From: Moorena bouillonii PNG
Lineage (GTDB): Bacteria > Cyanobacteriota > Cyanobacteriia > Cyanobacteriales > Coleofasciculaceae
NCBI RefSeq assembly: GCF_001942495.1
Contig: NZ_MKZS01000001.1
Coordinates: forward strand, 7,521,627-7,585,626
Direction of reading: 5' to 3'
DNA: 64,000 bases
Position 1 is the first letter of the stretch. Every line of letters begins with the position of its first letter. Both the position numbers and the translations under genes were made by a program. Under the pieces are notes generated by a model, which was given only the letters and a program-made list of their open reading frames with translations, was not told the origin of the DNA and did not search any database. This document shows positions 1 to 9,610 of this stretch, in pieces.

Positions 1-627
1 GCCAGTGGTGACCGTCGTGCTTCCCTGTTTCAGGGTCCACTCCACCTTGGGACGTGCAGAGGCATTGCCACTGTTGCTAACCTGTAACAGAATCTGCTTA
101 CTCTTGTGATCAAAGCTTGCTTCCTCTACGGTCAACTTGGGAGAAATATCTCCATGACGTACATAGACAGTTACACCAACGCGAGGTACGATGCCCATAC
201 TGACACCACCACGGTTATTCTGGGAATGTGCCAGATTTTCGGTAAAAATCACTGCCCGATATTCCCCTTTATCCATACTAGGAGGAAAGCGGGAAATCAT
301 TCGGATGCGGCGAGTTACTCCTGGTTCTACTACCAACTCACGAGGGGAAAATTGTAGATAAGGGGTTAAATCATTAGAGCTAGATTCCAATGCTTCAAAC
401 CCATTTTCATCGTAGGTGAAAGGTGTCGCATAGACACGGGCTCGAAACGCCTTATTACTGCGATTGGTGACGTTGATGATACCTTTGGCTTGACCTCGTT
501 CTGCTTCTTCTTCAATAACTAAAGGAGAAACTTGAACCTGAGCTTTAGCTAATCCTGGAAACAGCACCAGTGCAGATAAGGCGCAGCTACCTAAATAGGA
601 TATTAAATGTTGATTGAGTTTAATCAT
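1..627 (-). CDS. Periplasmic pilus-chaperone-like protein (partial, C-terminus outside window)
   Basis: The frame is open from an ATG at 627 down to base 1 (209 codons, no stop), so the C-terminus lies outside the window. The N-terminus is a signal peptide (MIKLNQHLISYLGSCALSAL, then VLFPGLAKAQ, cleavage likely after AKA). The rest is an immunoglobulin-like beta domain of the PapD / fimbrial chaperone type: 'VSPLVIEEEAEQGQAKG', 'NVTNRSNKAFRARVYATPF', then 'RELVVEPGVTRRIRMISRFP', which matches the conserved P-pilus chaperone region. In cyanobacteria such proteins are linked to cell-surface and pilus assembly; an exact role cannot be read here. Upstream are heptamer repeats rather than a gene. 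Confidence 0.7.
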   Translation of the reverse strand, partial: MIKLNQHLISYLGSCALSALVLFPGLAKAQVQVSPLVIEEEAERGQAKGIINVTNRSNKAFRARVYATPFTYDENGFEALESSSNDLTPYLQFSPRELVVEPGVTRRIRMISRFPPSMDKGEYRAVIFTENLAHSQNNRGGVSMGIVPRVGVTVYVRHGDISPKLTVEEASFDHKSKQILLQVSNSGNASARPKVEWTLKQGSTTVTTG

Positions 628-639
628 TTCTAGGCAACA

Positions 640-786
640 GGGAATCGGGAATCGGGAATTGGGAATCGGGAATCGGGAAGTTAGAATTTAGAATTTAGAA
701 TTTAGAATTTAGAAGTTAGAATTTAGAAGTTAGAAGTTAGAAGTTAGAATTGGGAATCGGGAATCGGGAATCGGAAATCGGGAATA
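640..786. repeat. Short tandem heptamer repeats
   Basis: Runs of 7-bp units: GGGAATC-type, then GAATTTA-type and GAAGTTA-type, then GGGAATC again. Non-coding, directly upstream of the chaperone-like gene. This matches the STRR class known from filamentous cyanobacteria. Confidence 0.9.
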
Positions 787-1331
787 GTAAATAGGTAAAA
801 ATATGTGTAACTAATTAATATAAAAGTAAGCATTTAGCTTATGGGCTACTTGAGGTGCTACTTGAGGTGCCAAAGGCCAACGGCTGACCGCTGAAGGCTG
901 ACGGCTGATTGCTGATTGCTGATTGCTGATTGCTTACGATAATTTAGTAACCAGCGATATACTTTAATCTATTGTTGACTAAAATTTTAGGAATAGCTAT
1001 AGTTAAAATTACTGATTTTTATAGAGTATTTTTTTCAAAAATCGTTATAAATACGGATATAGCAATCCTAAGTAATTTGTAATTATTCACACAAAAATAA
1101 TTACCGGTTTTACAAAATCAAAATCCTGATTTTGTAAGCATTATCGAGAATAGGAGGAGGTAATTTATTTTGTAATGATACTTAAACAATACTTCCCTTA
1201 AAATCATCCTGAGTGCTAAGTAGTGATAAATTAAGCCATGATCACAGAATATTCAAGTTCAATCCTGACTTAGGTAACAAAAGCAGGAAAAGGTTGATAT
1301 GTAATCCCTTTGCTCTGACACCTATGCCAGC
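787..1331. other. Intergenic region with further heptamer repeats, no gene
   Basis: About 545 bases without a credible coding frame. 845-935 contains two TACTTGAGGTGC units and then GCTGATT heptamers ending at GCTTACG. From 940 to 1260 the DNA is AT-rich with no clear promoter, hairpin or RNA gene that I can identify. Confidence 0.6.
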
Positions 1332-3383
1332 ATGATAGTAACGGACATTGCCTCAAATCAAGAAATTTCCAGTTGGAATCGGCAAACCTATCAACGTTTG
1401 AAACTCGCTTTGAGCATTGGTCTGCGCCGCCAGCTTTTTTTGGCAGTGTGTGATGACCTGAATCTGCGCAACCACCTAGCAGATCAACTATACCGAGAGT
1501 TAGGCTTATCTGCAGCAAACGGGTCAAGGAACCACCAAGGTTACCCAAAGTTGGTCAGCTTGAATTTAAATCTGAGCGAACCCAATCCCGTAGCTCAGAT
1601 TAGTCAATGGTTAACCGACCATGAGGAATCTTACACTTCTGAGAGTATACCGGGATTTCAGATTCTGGGTATAGAAAACTTAACACGGCAACCGGCAACA
1701 CTGCAACGATTGTTTCTCAGGCATTTACAGTCAATTGGGAATAATCTCAGCTACTGGGAACTGACTTTCTTGCTCTGGTTGCCACGACCTTGGTTTTATT
1801 CCATTCAGCAGTCGGTACCAGAATTTTGGCAACAGCACACTGGTTTCTTTGAGTTTGAAGGAGAACCAACACCCCTATCCCAACGGGTGACTGATACACC
1901 AGAGGCTTCCTACACATTACCCCCTTCAACAACAGTAATCGATCCTGGTCAGGAAGATGTGGATAAATTACCAGGGCAAGAGGATGTGTTGACAGTTGAA
2001 AGTTTTAATGTTGAAGCTTCAAACGATAACTTTCAATCAAAGAATGTGCGACTTGAAAATCACAGTGAAGCACCACAAGATAACTTAAAACTAAATAACC
2101 TGCCACCGACAACTGAAACTGAAACACCACAAGATAACTCTGAACCAAATAACTTGCAACCTGGAACTCAAAAACCATCTACAGGCCAAACCTATCTTGA
2201 ATTGGGCAATCATTATCGCTACCTGATTGAACAGGGAGATGCCTCTGAGGAAAACTTAGTGATCGCAATCCAGGCTTATGAGCAGGCGCTGCAATGGTCA
2301 AAATTCACACCTATCGAAGAATCCGCTATCCTTAATGATGTGGGAAATTTCTACTGGATGCTATCTCGTTGTCCGAACAATGACAACCTGATGGTCTCTT
2401 ATTTAGAGCAAGCCATTAAATGCTATCAAGTAGCAGTAACTGACTTTTTAGCGGAACAATCTCCGGAAATTTTTAGCATGATACAGAATAATTTGGGAAC
2501 AGCTTATGGAGAATTAGCCCAGTACCAAGATTTAGCTAAAAATCTGGAAAATTCTATTTGCGCCTATGAAGAAGCTTTGGGCTATGGCGGTGCTGACCAT
2601 GACTTGGTTAAATATGCTTCAACCCAAAATAACTTAGGAACGGCTTACTGGAATCTAGCCCAACATCAATCACCAGTGCCTAATTTAAAGAAAGCGATCG
2701 CAGCCTACCAAGAAGCAATCTCTCATCATGACACCACAGCCAATCCTCAGAATTGGGCAATGATTCAAAATAACCTGGGTACGACTTACTGGAGTCTTGC
2801 CCAGCACGAACAACCAACAGTCTGGTTGAAGCTAGCCATATATGCCTATCAAGATGCTCTCAAATACCGGAAATCGGAGGTTGACCCAGCTGGCTGTGCT
2901 GCGACACAGAATAACCTAGGTACCGCCTACTGGCACTTAGGCGACCAGTTCAAGGAGGAATATGGGGCAAGAGCAGAATACCTTAAGAAGTGTATGAGAG
3001 CTTATGAAAATGCTCTTGCGATCGCAGGACATCAACCACACCCCTCTGACCAAGTCCGTAACCAGAACAGATCACCTGTACCAGTTAACTTTGATATTAT
3101 AGCTACCTACAACAACTTGGGGCTAGTGAATTTCCAGCTAGCCACACAGCCACAATTTTCGTTAACCAAAGGGTCTAAGTTAACTCATTTAGAAGCTGCC
3201 CTACACCAACATGTGCAAGCTTCTATGGGTACAGTTGATCAACCCGAAACCTACCAAATTTCTCTGAACTACCTGATCCACACCATTCGGGCATTCTCTC
3301 GGGAAAATGGTCCTGCGGGACAAAGCTTTGCCCTTTCTAAAGTTCCAGGTCAGCTATTACCAGAAATTTTGCCTCGCCTATAG
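1332..3383 (+). CDS. Tetratricopeptide-repeat protein
   Basis: 683 residues. The C-terminal half (about residues 290-620) contains successive TPR-like units built around 'NNLGTAY(W/G)xLAQ...AI.AYQEAL'; four near-identical starts are at about residues 385, 433, 480 and 525. The N-terminal 170 residues form a separate globular domain ('RLKLALSIGLRRQLFLAVCD', 'ILGIENLTRQPATLQRLFL') typical of cyanobacterial TPR proteins and perhaps a degenerate NTPase, since no Walker A is visible. Residues 190-290 are a polar low-complexity linker with repeated 'PQDNxxxNNL'. Function is unknown; TPRs imply a protein-interaction role. It converges with dnaX and is separated from it by heptamer repeats. Confidence 0.8.
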   Translation: MIVTDIASNQEISSWNRQTYQRLKLALSIGLRRQLFLAVCDDLNLRNHLADQLYRELGLSAANGSRNHQGYPKLVSLNLNLSEPNPVAQISQWLTDHEESYTSESIPGFQILGIENLTRQPATLQRLFLRHLQSIGNNLSYWELTFLLWLPRPWFYSIQQSVPEFWQQHTGFFEFEGEPTPLSQRVTDTPEASYTLPPSTTVIDPGQEDVDKLPGQEDVLTVESFNVEASNDNFQSKNVRLENHSEAPQDNLKLNNLPPTTETETPQDNSEPNNLQPGTQKPSTGQTYLELGNHYRYLIEQGDASEENLVIAIQAYEQALQWSKFTPIEESAILNDVGNFYWMLSRCPNNDNLMVSYLEQAIKCYQVAVTDFLAEQSPEIFSMIQNNLGTAYGELAQYQDLAKNLENSICAYEEALGYGGADHDLVKYASTQNNLGTAYWNLAQHQSPVPNLKKAIAAYQEAISHHDTTANPQNWAMIQNNLGTTYWSLAQHEQPTVWLKLAIYAYQDALKYRKSEVDPAGCAATQNNLGTAYWHLGDQFKEEYGARAEYLKKCMRAYENALAIAGHQPHPSDQVRNQNRSPVPVNFDIIATYNNLGLVNFQLATQPQFSLTKGSKLTHLEAALHQHVQASMGTVDQPETYQISLNYLIHTIRAFSRENGPAGQSFALSKVPGQLLPEILPRL

Positions 3384-3416
3384 GATTTTTCTCTGGGTTG
3401 TAAACACAGGAATTGG

Positions 3417-3460
3417 GGCAATAGGCAATAGGCAATAGGCAATAGGCAATAGGCAATAGG
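3417..3460. repeat. Heptamer tandem repeat AATAGGC
   Basis: About six head-to-tail copies of AATAGGC lie between the 3' ends of the TPR gene and dnaX. Confidence 0.95.
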
Positions 3461-3532
3461 GGAAAGATATCCTCAGTTTTATTGTCCAATAAAAAAAGAC
3501 CATACAGGTTTACATCTCAAAAATTTCTTCTT

Positions 3533-5905
3533 TTAAAAAGATAGTTCACCATCTTCATCATATTTTAACTGTTGGGGCTTGTTCTGAATCTTTCTAGAAA
3601 AGGGTCTTGGATCAGGTTGATTTTCGGCTACTGGTGATTCGGGTTGCTCTTGGTCAAAGGTACCCTGAGTATCCTTGACAAACGACTCTACTAATGGCTC
3701 TTTGGGCATGACTTCATTATTACTCAGCTCATCATTTAAATCAATAATTTCTCCGCCAAAACAATCTTTAATTTTCCCTAAAGCTTGCTCTATTTGATCA
3801 GCATTCCAGTCTAAGTCAGGGAAATCATAGGCTGGGCTCGATAATGCTGGGCTCGATAATGCTGGGCTCGATAATGCTGGGCTCGATAATGCTGGACTCG
3901 ATAATACTGGGCTCGATAATACAGTCTCCGCTGCTTCAGATGTTTCAGAATTGCTAGGAGGGGCAAGGTTTTCTGGCTGGGATGGTTGGGGGGATGGGTT
4001 TACCGCTGGCTTTGAAGAGTCACTGGTGCTAGGTGGCACAACTATTTTGGCCTCGATTGAATCCCCCTTTGAATCCCTCTTGCTGTTTAAAGATTCCTGT
4101 GGTGCTTCTGGGGTAGTGATTGGTGCAGGTAATTTCTGAGTTGGTACTGCTGGTAGGGTCACTCTGGATTGAGGAGCGGTCTGGGACGGGTTTGCTCCTA
4201 CTAGTTGGAAATTAACTTTCACATGACCTGGATGGACTTTGGCAAATGCCTTTTGAATTTGGGGCAACATTCCTTGTATGAGCTTTTGTACACCCTTCTT
4301 TTTGATGCCAATAGATGCCTCTCGGCCATTGAAAGCTAATAAACAGCCGTTGCTACGCAGTATTTCTCTAGAGCCATCCAGTTCAATATTATGAATGACC
4401 TGTTGCCAAACCTGCTCGATTTGGTAGGGCTGGTTGCTAACCTCCCTATCTCGCTCAACCCTAGCGCTATGGTCAACCGCCTGATTCGGTGTTGAGGTTG
4501 AGACTAAATCAGGGGTTTTGGGTATGCCATTACTAGAGGTGTCTGGGTGTGGTTGAAACCCTAACCTTTCTGGAGGCTTAGGCTCGTCAGTTTGCTGCTG
4601 AGTCTTGGGTTTCTGAGCTTGTTTACTTGGATGCTCTGGTTTAGGAGTAGTCTGATCTCGGCCAGAGGTTGGTTGATTGTATTGCTCTTTTCTGGGCTGA
4701 TGTCTCCCAACTGGTGCTAGGTTAGGCTGGTGCCTAGGTTTCACCGCAGGTGCTGAGGGTTTGACTGATGGATTTTTAGGGGATAACTGTGAGGTTTCTA
4801 GGGATTCAGAGGCAAGAGCCCCTGGCAATAACCCCATTAGAGTTACTTCTAACCACAGACGGGGCTGGGTAGTGTTTTTGATCTGAAGTTCACTGTCTTT
4901 TAGATGCTGTTGACCACGTAAAATACTCTCCAAATCCAACTGTATAGCTAACTCACACAGCTTCTGCCAGGTTGGGAGGGTGATGGCTGATAAATTATTA
5001 CGAGCAGGAGCAGTTTTAGCAATTAACAAATCTCGGTAGAAGCTAGCCAGATTTTGTAGGATAACTAGGGGTTCTCGACCTCTATCGATCAGATAGCCAC
5101 ATTGTTCTAGTACTGCTACCGGTTCAGAAGATGCGATCGCGTTTAGCAATGCCAGTAAGTCTTGTTCAGGTACTGCCCCTACTAAATCCCAAACCTGCTC
5201 TACTGTGACCTGTTCATCTAACAAACTCAGTTGATCTAGCAAACTTTCTGCATCCCTGAGCCCCCCTTGAGCCACTTGTGCCACTACGGTTAAGGCATCT
5301 GGTGTAATAGCGATATTTTCCTTAACTGCAATAGCCTTCAAATGAGACACCATTGCCTCTAGGGGAATGCGGCGAAAATCAAAACGTTGGCAGCGGGAAA
5401 TAATGGTGGGTAATACCCGTTGAGGGTCTGTGGTAGCCAAGATAAAGACTACCCGCTCCGGCGGTTCTTCCAGGGTTTTGAGAAGGGAGTTGAAGGCTGC
5501 GGTACTAAGCATATGGCATTCATCGATCACATACACTTTGTAGCGGCACTGGACTGGGGCAAATTGAGCCCGTTCAATGATTTCTCTGATATTATCTACA
5601 CCGGTATGACTAGCTGCGTCCATCTCAGTCACATCCAAGGCTAAACCAGCAGCGATCTCACGGCAGACTTGACATTCCCCACAAGGCAATGGAGTTGGCA
5701 AATTAGTCTTGAGACAGTTGAGAGACTTAGCTAAAATCCGTGCCGAAGAGGTTTTGCCCGTACCTCTAGGGCCAGTAAACAAATAGGCAGGGGCAATGCG
5801 CTCACTCTCGATGGCATTGGTTAGGGTTTTTGCGATCGCATCTTGCCCCACTAAATCCGCAAATCTCTGGGGACGATATTTGTGATGTAGGGGTTCGTAG
5901 CTCAC
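3533..5905 (-). CDS. dnaX: DNA polymerase III subunit gamma/tau
   Basis: 790 residues; clamp-loader ATPase of the replicative polymerase. Visible: 'YRPQRFADLVGQ' at the N-terminus, Walker A GPRGTGKT (45-52), the Zn-binding cysteines C64, C75, C78 and C81, the DEAD-type Walker B 'VIDECHMLS' (126-134), sensor 1 'ILATTDPQRVLPTI' and the SRC arginine-finger motif. The AAA+ and collar domains occupy about residues 1-360. The rest is a Pro/Gln/Ser-rich linker, a conserved patch around 500-610 and an acidic tail. The Walker A region is uninterrupted, unlike the intein-containing Synechocystis dnaX. A 15-bp tandem repeat encodes a repeated SSPAL segment near the C-terminus. It stands alone on this strand. 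Confidence 0.97.
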   Translation of the reverse strand: MSYEPLHHKYRPQRFADLVGQDAIAKTLTNAIESERIAPAYLFTGPRGTGKTSSARILAKSLNCLKTNLPTPLPCGECQVCREIAAGLALDVTEMDAASHTGVDNIREIIERAQFAPVQCRYKVYVIDECHMLSTAAFNSLLKTLEEPPERVVFILATTDPQRVLPTIISRCQRFDFRRIPLEAMVSHLKAIAVKENIAITPDALTVVAQVAQGGLRDAESLLDQLSLLDEQVTVEQVWDLVGAVPEQDLLALLNAIASSEPVAVLEQCGYLIDRGREPLVILQNLASFYRDLLIAKTAPARNNLSAITLPTWQKLCELAIQLDLESILRGQQHLKDSELQIKNTTQPRLWLEVTLMGLLPGALASESLETSQLSPKNPSVKPSAPAVKPRHQPNLAPVGRHQPRKEQYNQPTSGRDQTTPKPEHPSKQAQKPKTQQQTDEPKPPERLGFQPHPDTSSNGIPKTPDLVSTSTPNQAVDHSARVERDREVSNQPYQIEQVWQQVIHNIELDGSREILRSNGCLLAFNGREASIGIKKKGVQKLIQGMLPQIQKAFAKVHPGHVKVNFQLVGANPSQTAPQSRVTLPAVPTQKLPAPITTPEAPQESLNSKRDSKGDSIEAKIVVPPSTSDSSKPAVNPSPQPSQPENLAPPSNSETSEAAETVLSSPVLSSPALSSPALSSPALSSPALSSPAYDFPDLDWNADQIEQALGKIKDCFGGEIIDLNDELSNNEVMPKEPLVESFVKDTQGTFDQEQPESPVAENQPDPRPFSRKIQNKPQQLKYDEDGELSF
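3831..3920 (-). repeat. In-frame 15-bp tandem repeat in dnaX
   Basis: Six copies of a 15-bp unit (GCTGGGCTCGATAAT on the + strand), the last ones slightly diverged, encode (SSPAL)n in the tau-specific tail. The copies are nearly identical, suggesting recent slippage expansion that keeps frame. Confidence 0.92.
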
Positions 5906-6162
5906 GACTTTGTGCTGTGGGGGGCTTACCGGATTGGTCTAGTAGTGTTTGACTAATAGTGTTTTAATTTTAGGCAAGACAGATGGGGGTCTTGTTAGGG
6001 ATTGCTGGAGACAGGGGTTTGTTCAACCTTTATATTCGGTGGTAATCTTTCACCAAAGATAGTAACAGGGATATCAGACTCCTATACTACTGATGGGTTA
6101 CTTTACCTAAACTATATAATCGAGCATTTCTACCTCATCGATATATATCTTCTGTTTTAATT

Positions 6163-6465
6163 ATGGAATCAGCTATTTCTTCTTCTGTTAGTACAACTGA
6201 CGAATTACCCCGTGAGGTGAGAGTTGCTCAACTGCGTAATCTGGTAGAAACTCTACACATCGCGGATGAAATTGCCAGCCAAGGCTACCTGATTAGTAGT
6301 TCTGAACTGGCGGATTTAATGGATGTGAACGCCAGCGCTGTCACTAGTCGGGGTAACCACTGGTCTTGGCGCAACTGGGTTGTGTCCAGGGTCAGGCGTG
6401 AAGGTAATCAAATTCTGTGGCAGTTAGAACGGGTAGACAAAGGGAATATAATGGATGAAGACTAA
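6163..6465 (+). CDS. Small winged-helix-like cyanobacterial protein
   Basis: 100 residues, no assigned function. Residues 45-95 look like a helix-turn-helix/winged-helix unit: 'LISSSELADLMDVNASAVT' (helix-turn-helix) followed by 'SRGNHWSWRNWVVSRVRREG' and 'NQILWQLERVD' (wing). The Trp-rich 'W.WRNW' patch suggests a lineage-specific family. The preceding 257 bases after dnaX hold no other gene. Protein interaction or DNA binding are both possible; nothing in the sequence decides. Confidence 0.7.
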   Translation: MESAISSSVSTTDELPREVRVAQLRNLVETLHIADEIASQGYLISSSELADLMDVNASAVTSRGNHWSWRNWVVSRVRREGNQILWQLERVDKGNIMDED

Positions 6466-6940
6466 GCCTTACAAGACTAAGCGCTAGATAAGCACTAACT
6501 ATACTACGTTGAGACTATGTTGGTAAGCATTCAGCAGTCAGTGGTCAGCGGTCAGCGGTCAGCTTATTTGATTCAAAAGCTGTTCGCACCTCAAGTATCG
6601 TGGCCACAGGCTGATGGCTGATAGCACCTCAAGTAGCATCTCAAGTAGCGCATAGGCTGATGGCTGATAGCTGATAGCTGATAGCTGATAGCTGATAGCT
6701 GATAGCTTACCTATGTTGAGACTATGTTGAGTGTTGACCCTTGACTGACTGTTAAGGATTAACAATCAACACTCAACAGTCCCACTGGTGCATTAAACCC
6801 CATGAAAACAACTTGATATTACTCATATGTCTTATCACAACTGGGATGATGGGAAAATAGCTAATATATTGGCAGTAACCCTAGTCTTGCAAATGTAGGT
6901 TACAGCGCAAGAACATGGGTCAAACAGAGCGAGCAGCTTC
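6466..6940. other. Intergenic region with heptamer repeats
   Basis: No gene. 6532-6560 has GTCAGCG heptamers; 6600-6660 has 'CGTGGCCACAGGCTGATGG' and two copies of 'CACCTCAAGTAGC(A/G)'; 6655-6708 has GCTGATA heptamers. The AT-rich stretch 6780-6900 should carry the promoter of the following acetyltransferase gene. Confidence 0.75.
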
Positions 6941-8197
6941 ATGGCATCCGTACCCAAAATGACTTCACCTGTCTCGGAAAACCCGAAGAACTTGATCCGC
7001 CCATTTCAATACCATGATTTGGCAGCAATAGAGCAGCTAGTGCAACAGGCAACTGATGGCCAGAGTAAGATCTGCCCATCATTTGTCCCACAGCCACTTA
7101 AGCACGTTAGACGCTGGTATTGGTTGCTGAAGTTTTTGAGTTGGTTTCCCAACCCCTACCAGTACAGCTTTTGTATCTATGTGGCTGAGCAACTCCAAAA
7201 GCTGCGCGGACTGATCAAAATTTCCCCATTTAATCACACCCGTAGTACTTGGCGGGTGGAGCAGGTGTTAGTTGATGCCAACACTCTTAGAGTGAGTAAC
7301 ACCCTGACAACTAGAGACATTGGCTCGGCTCTGTTGCGCCATTGCTTTGAAAAAATTTGGCAAGCGCGAACTTGGTTATTGGAAGTCAATATCAATCATA
7401 AAAGTTCACTGGCTCTGTATCGGCAAAACGGATTCCAACCCCTAGCTCAGATGACCTACTGGGTGATTGAGCCAACACTGCTGGAAAAATTGGCGGTTCG
7501 TGAACCAGATTTGCCGAACCTGTTGCCTGTCAGTAACGCAGATGCTCAGTTGCTCTATCAGCTGGATACGGCATCAATGCCACCAATAGTGCGTAAGGTT
7601 TTTGACCGCCATATCCAGGATTTTCAAACCAGTATGTCACGGAAAATCATTGATTCACTGTGGCAGTGGCTAAATCATAATGAAGTGATCAGTGCCTATG
7701 TATTTGAACCACAGCGTAAAGTCGCTGTTGGCTATTTTCGGCTGCGACTGTGCCGTGATGGTAACCGTACCAACTCAGCTGAGTTAACAGTTCATCCAGC
7801 CTACAATTACCTATATCCAGAGTTACTGTCTCAAATAGCACGGATTGCCCAAAAACTTCCTTCCCAATCCCTACATCTGGTAACGGCTGACTATGAAGCG
7901 GAGCACGAAGAATATCTAGCTGAGCTCGGAGCAGAACGGATTGAGCACACTCTACTGATGTCCCGTTCCGTCTGGCATAAGTTGCGGGAAACCAAGTCTG
8001 TTACGTTTGAGTTATCGGATGTGCTTCAGGGGCTACAGCCAGCCCGAACCCCAATCCCCAGCCGCATATCCTGGTCACAATCCCCATCGAAGAAACACCG
8101 TGCTAAGGGTAAAAAGGTCTCTATTGGGGTTTCTCAGTCTAAAAGTGTAGTCTCTCAAGAGGAGAGGGTATCGGTTAAATCTTCACCACAGAAGTAG
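6941..8197 (+). CDS. GNAT-family N-acetyltransferase
   Basis: 418 residues. The N-terminal half (about 20-190) shows the GNAT pattern: 'IRPFQYHDLAAIEQLVQQA', beta strands 'WRVEQVLVDANTLR', the acetyl-CoA-binding helix region 'TRDIGSALLRHCFEKIWQAR' and 'LEVNINHKSSLALYRQNGF' (classic motif B, 'N..A..LY...GF'). The C-terminal half repeats a weaker GNAT-like fold (about 215-345, 'AELTVHPAYNYLYPELLSQI'). The final 60 residues are basic and Ser-rich. The substrate cannot be inferred. An ATG at 6914 is out of frame and stops early, so 6941 is preferred. Confidence 0.8.
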   Translation: MASVPKMTSPVSENPKNLIRPFQYHDLAAIEQLVQQATDGQSKICPSFVPQPLKHVRRWYWLLKFLSWFPNPYQYSFCIYVAEQLQKLRGLIKISPFNHTRSTWRVEQVLVDANTLRVSNTLTTRDIGSALLRHCFEKIWQARTWLLEVNINHKSSLALYRQNGFQPLAQMTYWVIEPTLLEKLAVREPDLPNLLPVSNADAQLLYQLDTASMPPIVRKVFDRHIQDFQTSMSRKIIDSLWQWLNHNEVISAYVFEPQRKVAVGYFRLRLCRDGNRTNSAELTVHPAYNYLYPELLSQIARIAQKLPSQSLHLVTADYEAEHEEYLAELGAERIEHTLLMSRSVWHKLRETKSVTFELSDVLQGLQPARTPIPSRISWSQSPSKKHRAKGKKVSIGVSQSKSVVSQEERVSVKSSPQK

Positions 8198-8306
8198 TTA
8201 GAGTACCCAAGTTGGGTTATAGCTAATGTAAGAAAGCTTCATACCTAATGTGCCATTTCCCAAATTAGCTCTGTGACTGTAAATTTATCGGATAGGAGCT
8301 TAAACG

Positions 8307-8735
8307 ATGGAAAGAATTTCAGCACTGGGATTGGATTTGGGAAGCAAACGTATTGGTGTGGCGGGTTGTGATGGGACGGGTTTGATTGCTACGGGTTTAA
8401 CTACCATTGAGCGTACCTCCTTTCAACGGGATGTTGACCAACTGCGAGAGTTAGTTGAAACCAGAGAAGTGCAGGTACTGGTGGTAGGTTTACCTTATTC
8501 GATGGATGGAACCCTGGGTTTCCAGGCACGAAAGGTGCAAAAATTGGCTAGGCGATTAGCCACAGCACTTCAGCTGCCGCTAGAGTATATCGATGAACGG
8601 CTTACCTCTTGGGAGGCTGAATCGCGACTCAAGGCGAGTAAGCGATCGCTTACCCACAATAAAGGACTGATTGACCGTCACGCTGCTGCTATCATCCTAC
8701 AACAGTGGTTAGATAGGCGGCGCTCGGGGAATTGA
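8307..8735 (+). CDS. ruvX: Putative pre-16S rRNA nuclease / Holliday junction resolvase-like protein
   Basis: 142 residues, the usual YqgF/RuvX length. RNase H-like fold: first catalytic Asp in 'LGLDLGSKRIGVAGCD', then 'VLVVGLPYSMDGTLG', 'YIDERLTSWEA' (second acidic residue) and C-terminal 'GLIDRHAAAIILQQWLD' with the third Asp. Known members process the 5' end of pre-16S rRNA. A GATAGGAGC ribosome site precedes the ATG. It sits 60 bases upstream of rpsO on the same strand, consistent with a translation-related transcription unit. Confidence 0.93.
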   Translation: MERISALGLDLGSKRIGVAGCDGTGLIATGLTTIERTSFQRDVDQLRELVETREVQVLVVGLPYSMDGTLGFQARKVQKLARRLATALQLPLEYIDERLTSWEAESRLKASKRSLTHNKGLIDRHAAAIILQQWLDRRRSGN

Positions 8736-8795
8736 ATCCCTTCTTGATGGTGATAGAATAGAAAACTGTTGACTTATACTATTTAAACTTTATCG

Positions 8796-9065
8796 ATGAG
8801 TCTAACTCAAGAACGTAAAACTGAAATTATTAATGGCTACCAGGTTCATGAAACTGACACTGGTTCGGCAGAGGTGCAAGTGGCTATCCTGACTGAGCGT
8901 ATCAATACATTGAGTCTCCATCTACAAAGCCACAAAAAAGATTACTCGTCTAGACGGGGATTATTAAAGATGATCGGTCGCCGCAAGCGCTTACTTAGCT
9001 ATATTCGTCAAGACGATCAACAACGGTATAAAAACTTGATTGAGCGCTTAGGTATTCGGGGTTAG
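8796..9065 (+). CDS. rpsO: 30S ribosomal protein S15
   Basis: 89 residues, full length. Typical S15: '[20 protein letters not shown]' and '[20 protein letters not shown]' then '[13 protein letters not shown]'. It binds the central domain of 16S rRNA. It lies between ruvX and the PAM68 gene, 35 bases before the latter, probably co-transcribed. Confidence 0.98.
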   Translation: MSLTQERKTEIINGYQVHETDTGSAEVQVAILTERINTLSLHLQSHKKDYSSRRGLLKMIGRRKRLLSYIRQDDQQRYKNLIERLGIRG

Positions 9066-9100
9066 ACCCTAGTTGAACGGACCCTAGTGTAAAAGAGTGT

Positions 9101-9610
9101 ATGTCTACTGAACCGTCACGGGAGCGATTGCCTTTTGAACCACGTCAAAAGCGCAAAAAGAACCCTAAAGCCCAAAATTCATCAACAAATCCCCAAGCTA
9201 CTCCAAAGGAAAAACCCAGTCAAACTACTGTCAAGCAAGATAAGAAGCAAGATAAGAAGCAAGATAAGCCAACGGCTGCCTCAAATGACTCAATGGCAAT
9301 CCCCGATGTGGTCAGTAAACGGATGGTGCGTCGGATGGCTCTAATGTGTGGTATTCCCAGTTTCTTAGGGATAGCTACATTTGTGGTTAGCTATTTATTG
9401 ATCACACAGGTTGGGGTAGAGTTACCCCATGTGGCAGTGATTCTGGTGAGTATGGGATGCTTTGGTCTAGGTGTGTTCGGGTTGAGCTATGGTGTTCTTT
9501 CTGCTTCGTGGGAGGAAGATACACCAGGAACCTTTTTTGGTTGGCAAGAGTTCACCACTAACCTAGGCAGATTGACATCAGCATGGCGTGCTGCTAAGAT
9601 AAAGAGTTAA
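9101..9610 (+). CDS. PAM68-family photosystem II assembly protein
   Basis: 169 residues. The N-terminal 70 residues are hydrophilic with 'PFEPRQKRKKN' and a repeated KQDK element (three 12-bp units at 9236-9270). The C-terminal half has two membrane helices (about 83-105 and 111-133) joined by a short loop, then 'SASWEEDTPGTFFGWQEFTT', the PAM68 signature. PAM68 is known from plants and Synechocystis as a thylakoid factor for assembly of photosystem II and its chlorophyll proteins. It directly follows rpsO. This is one of the clearest indicators of an oxygenic phototroph in the window. Confidence 0.92.
   Translation: MSTEPSRERLPFEPRQKRKKNPKAQNSSTNPQATPKEKPSQTTVKQDKKQDKKQDKPTAASNDSMAIPDVVSKRMVRRMALMCGIPSFLGIATFVVSYLLITQVGVELPHVAVILVSMGCFGLGVFGLSYGVLSASWEEDTPGTFFGWQEFTTNLGRLTSAWRAAKIKS

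Noticed and set aside
106..357. 83-codon open frame on the + strand
   Set aside because: It lies wholly opposite the pilus-chaperone-like gene and has no family resemblance.
6559..6765. 68-codon open frame over the GCTGATA repeats
   Set aside because: It is a translation of heptamer repeats ('LSAISYQLSAISYQ') and also appears at 60039-60343; non-coding.
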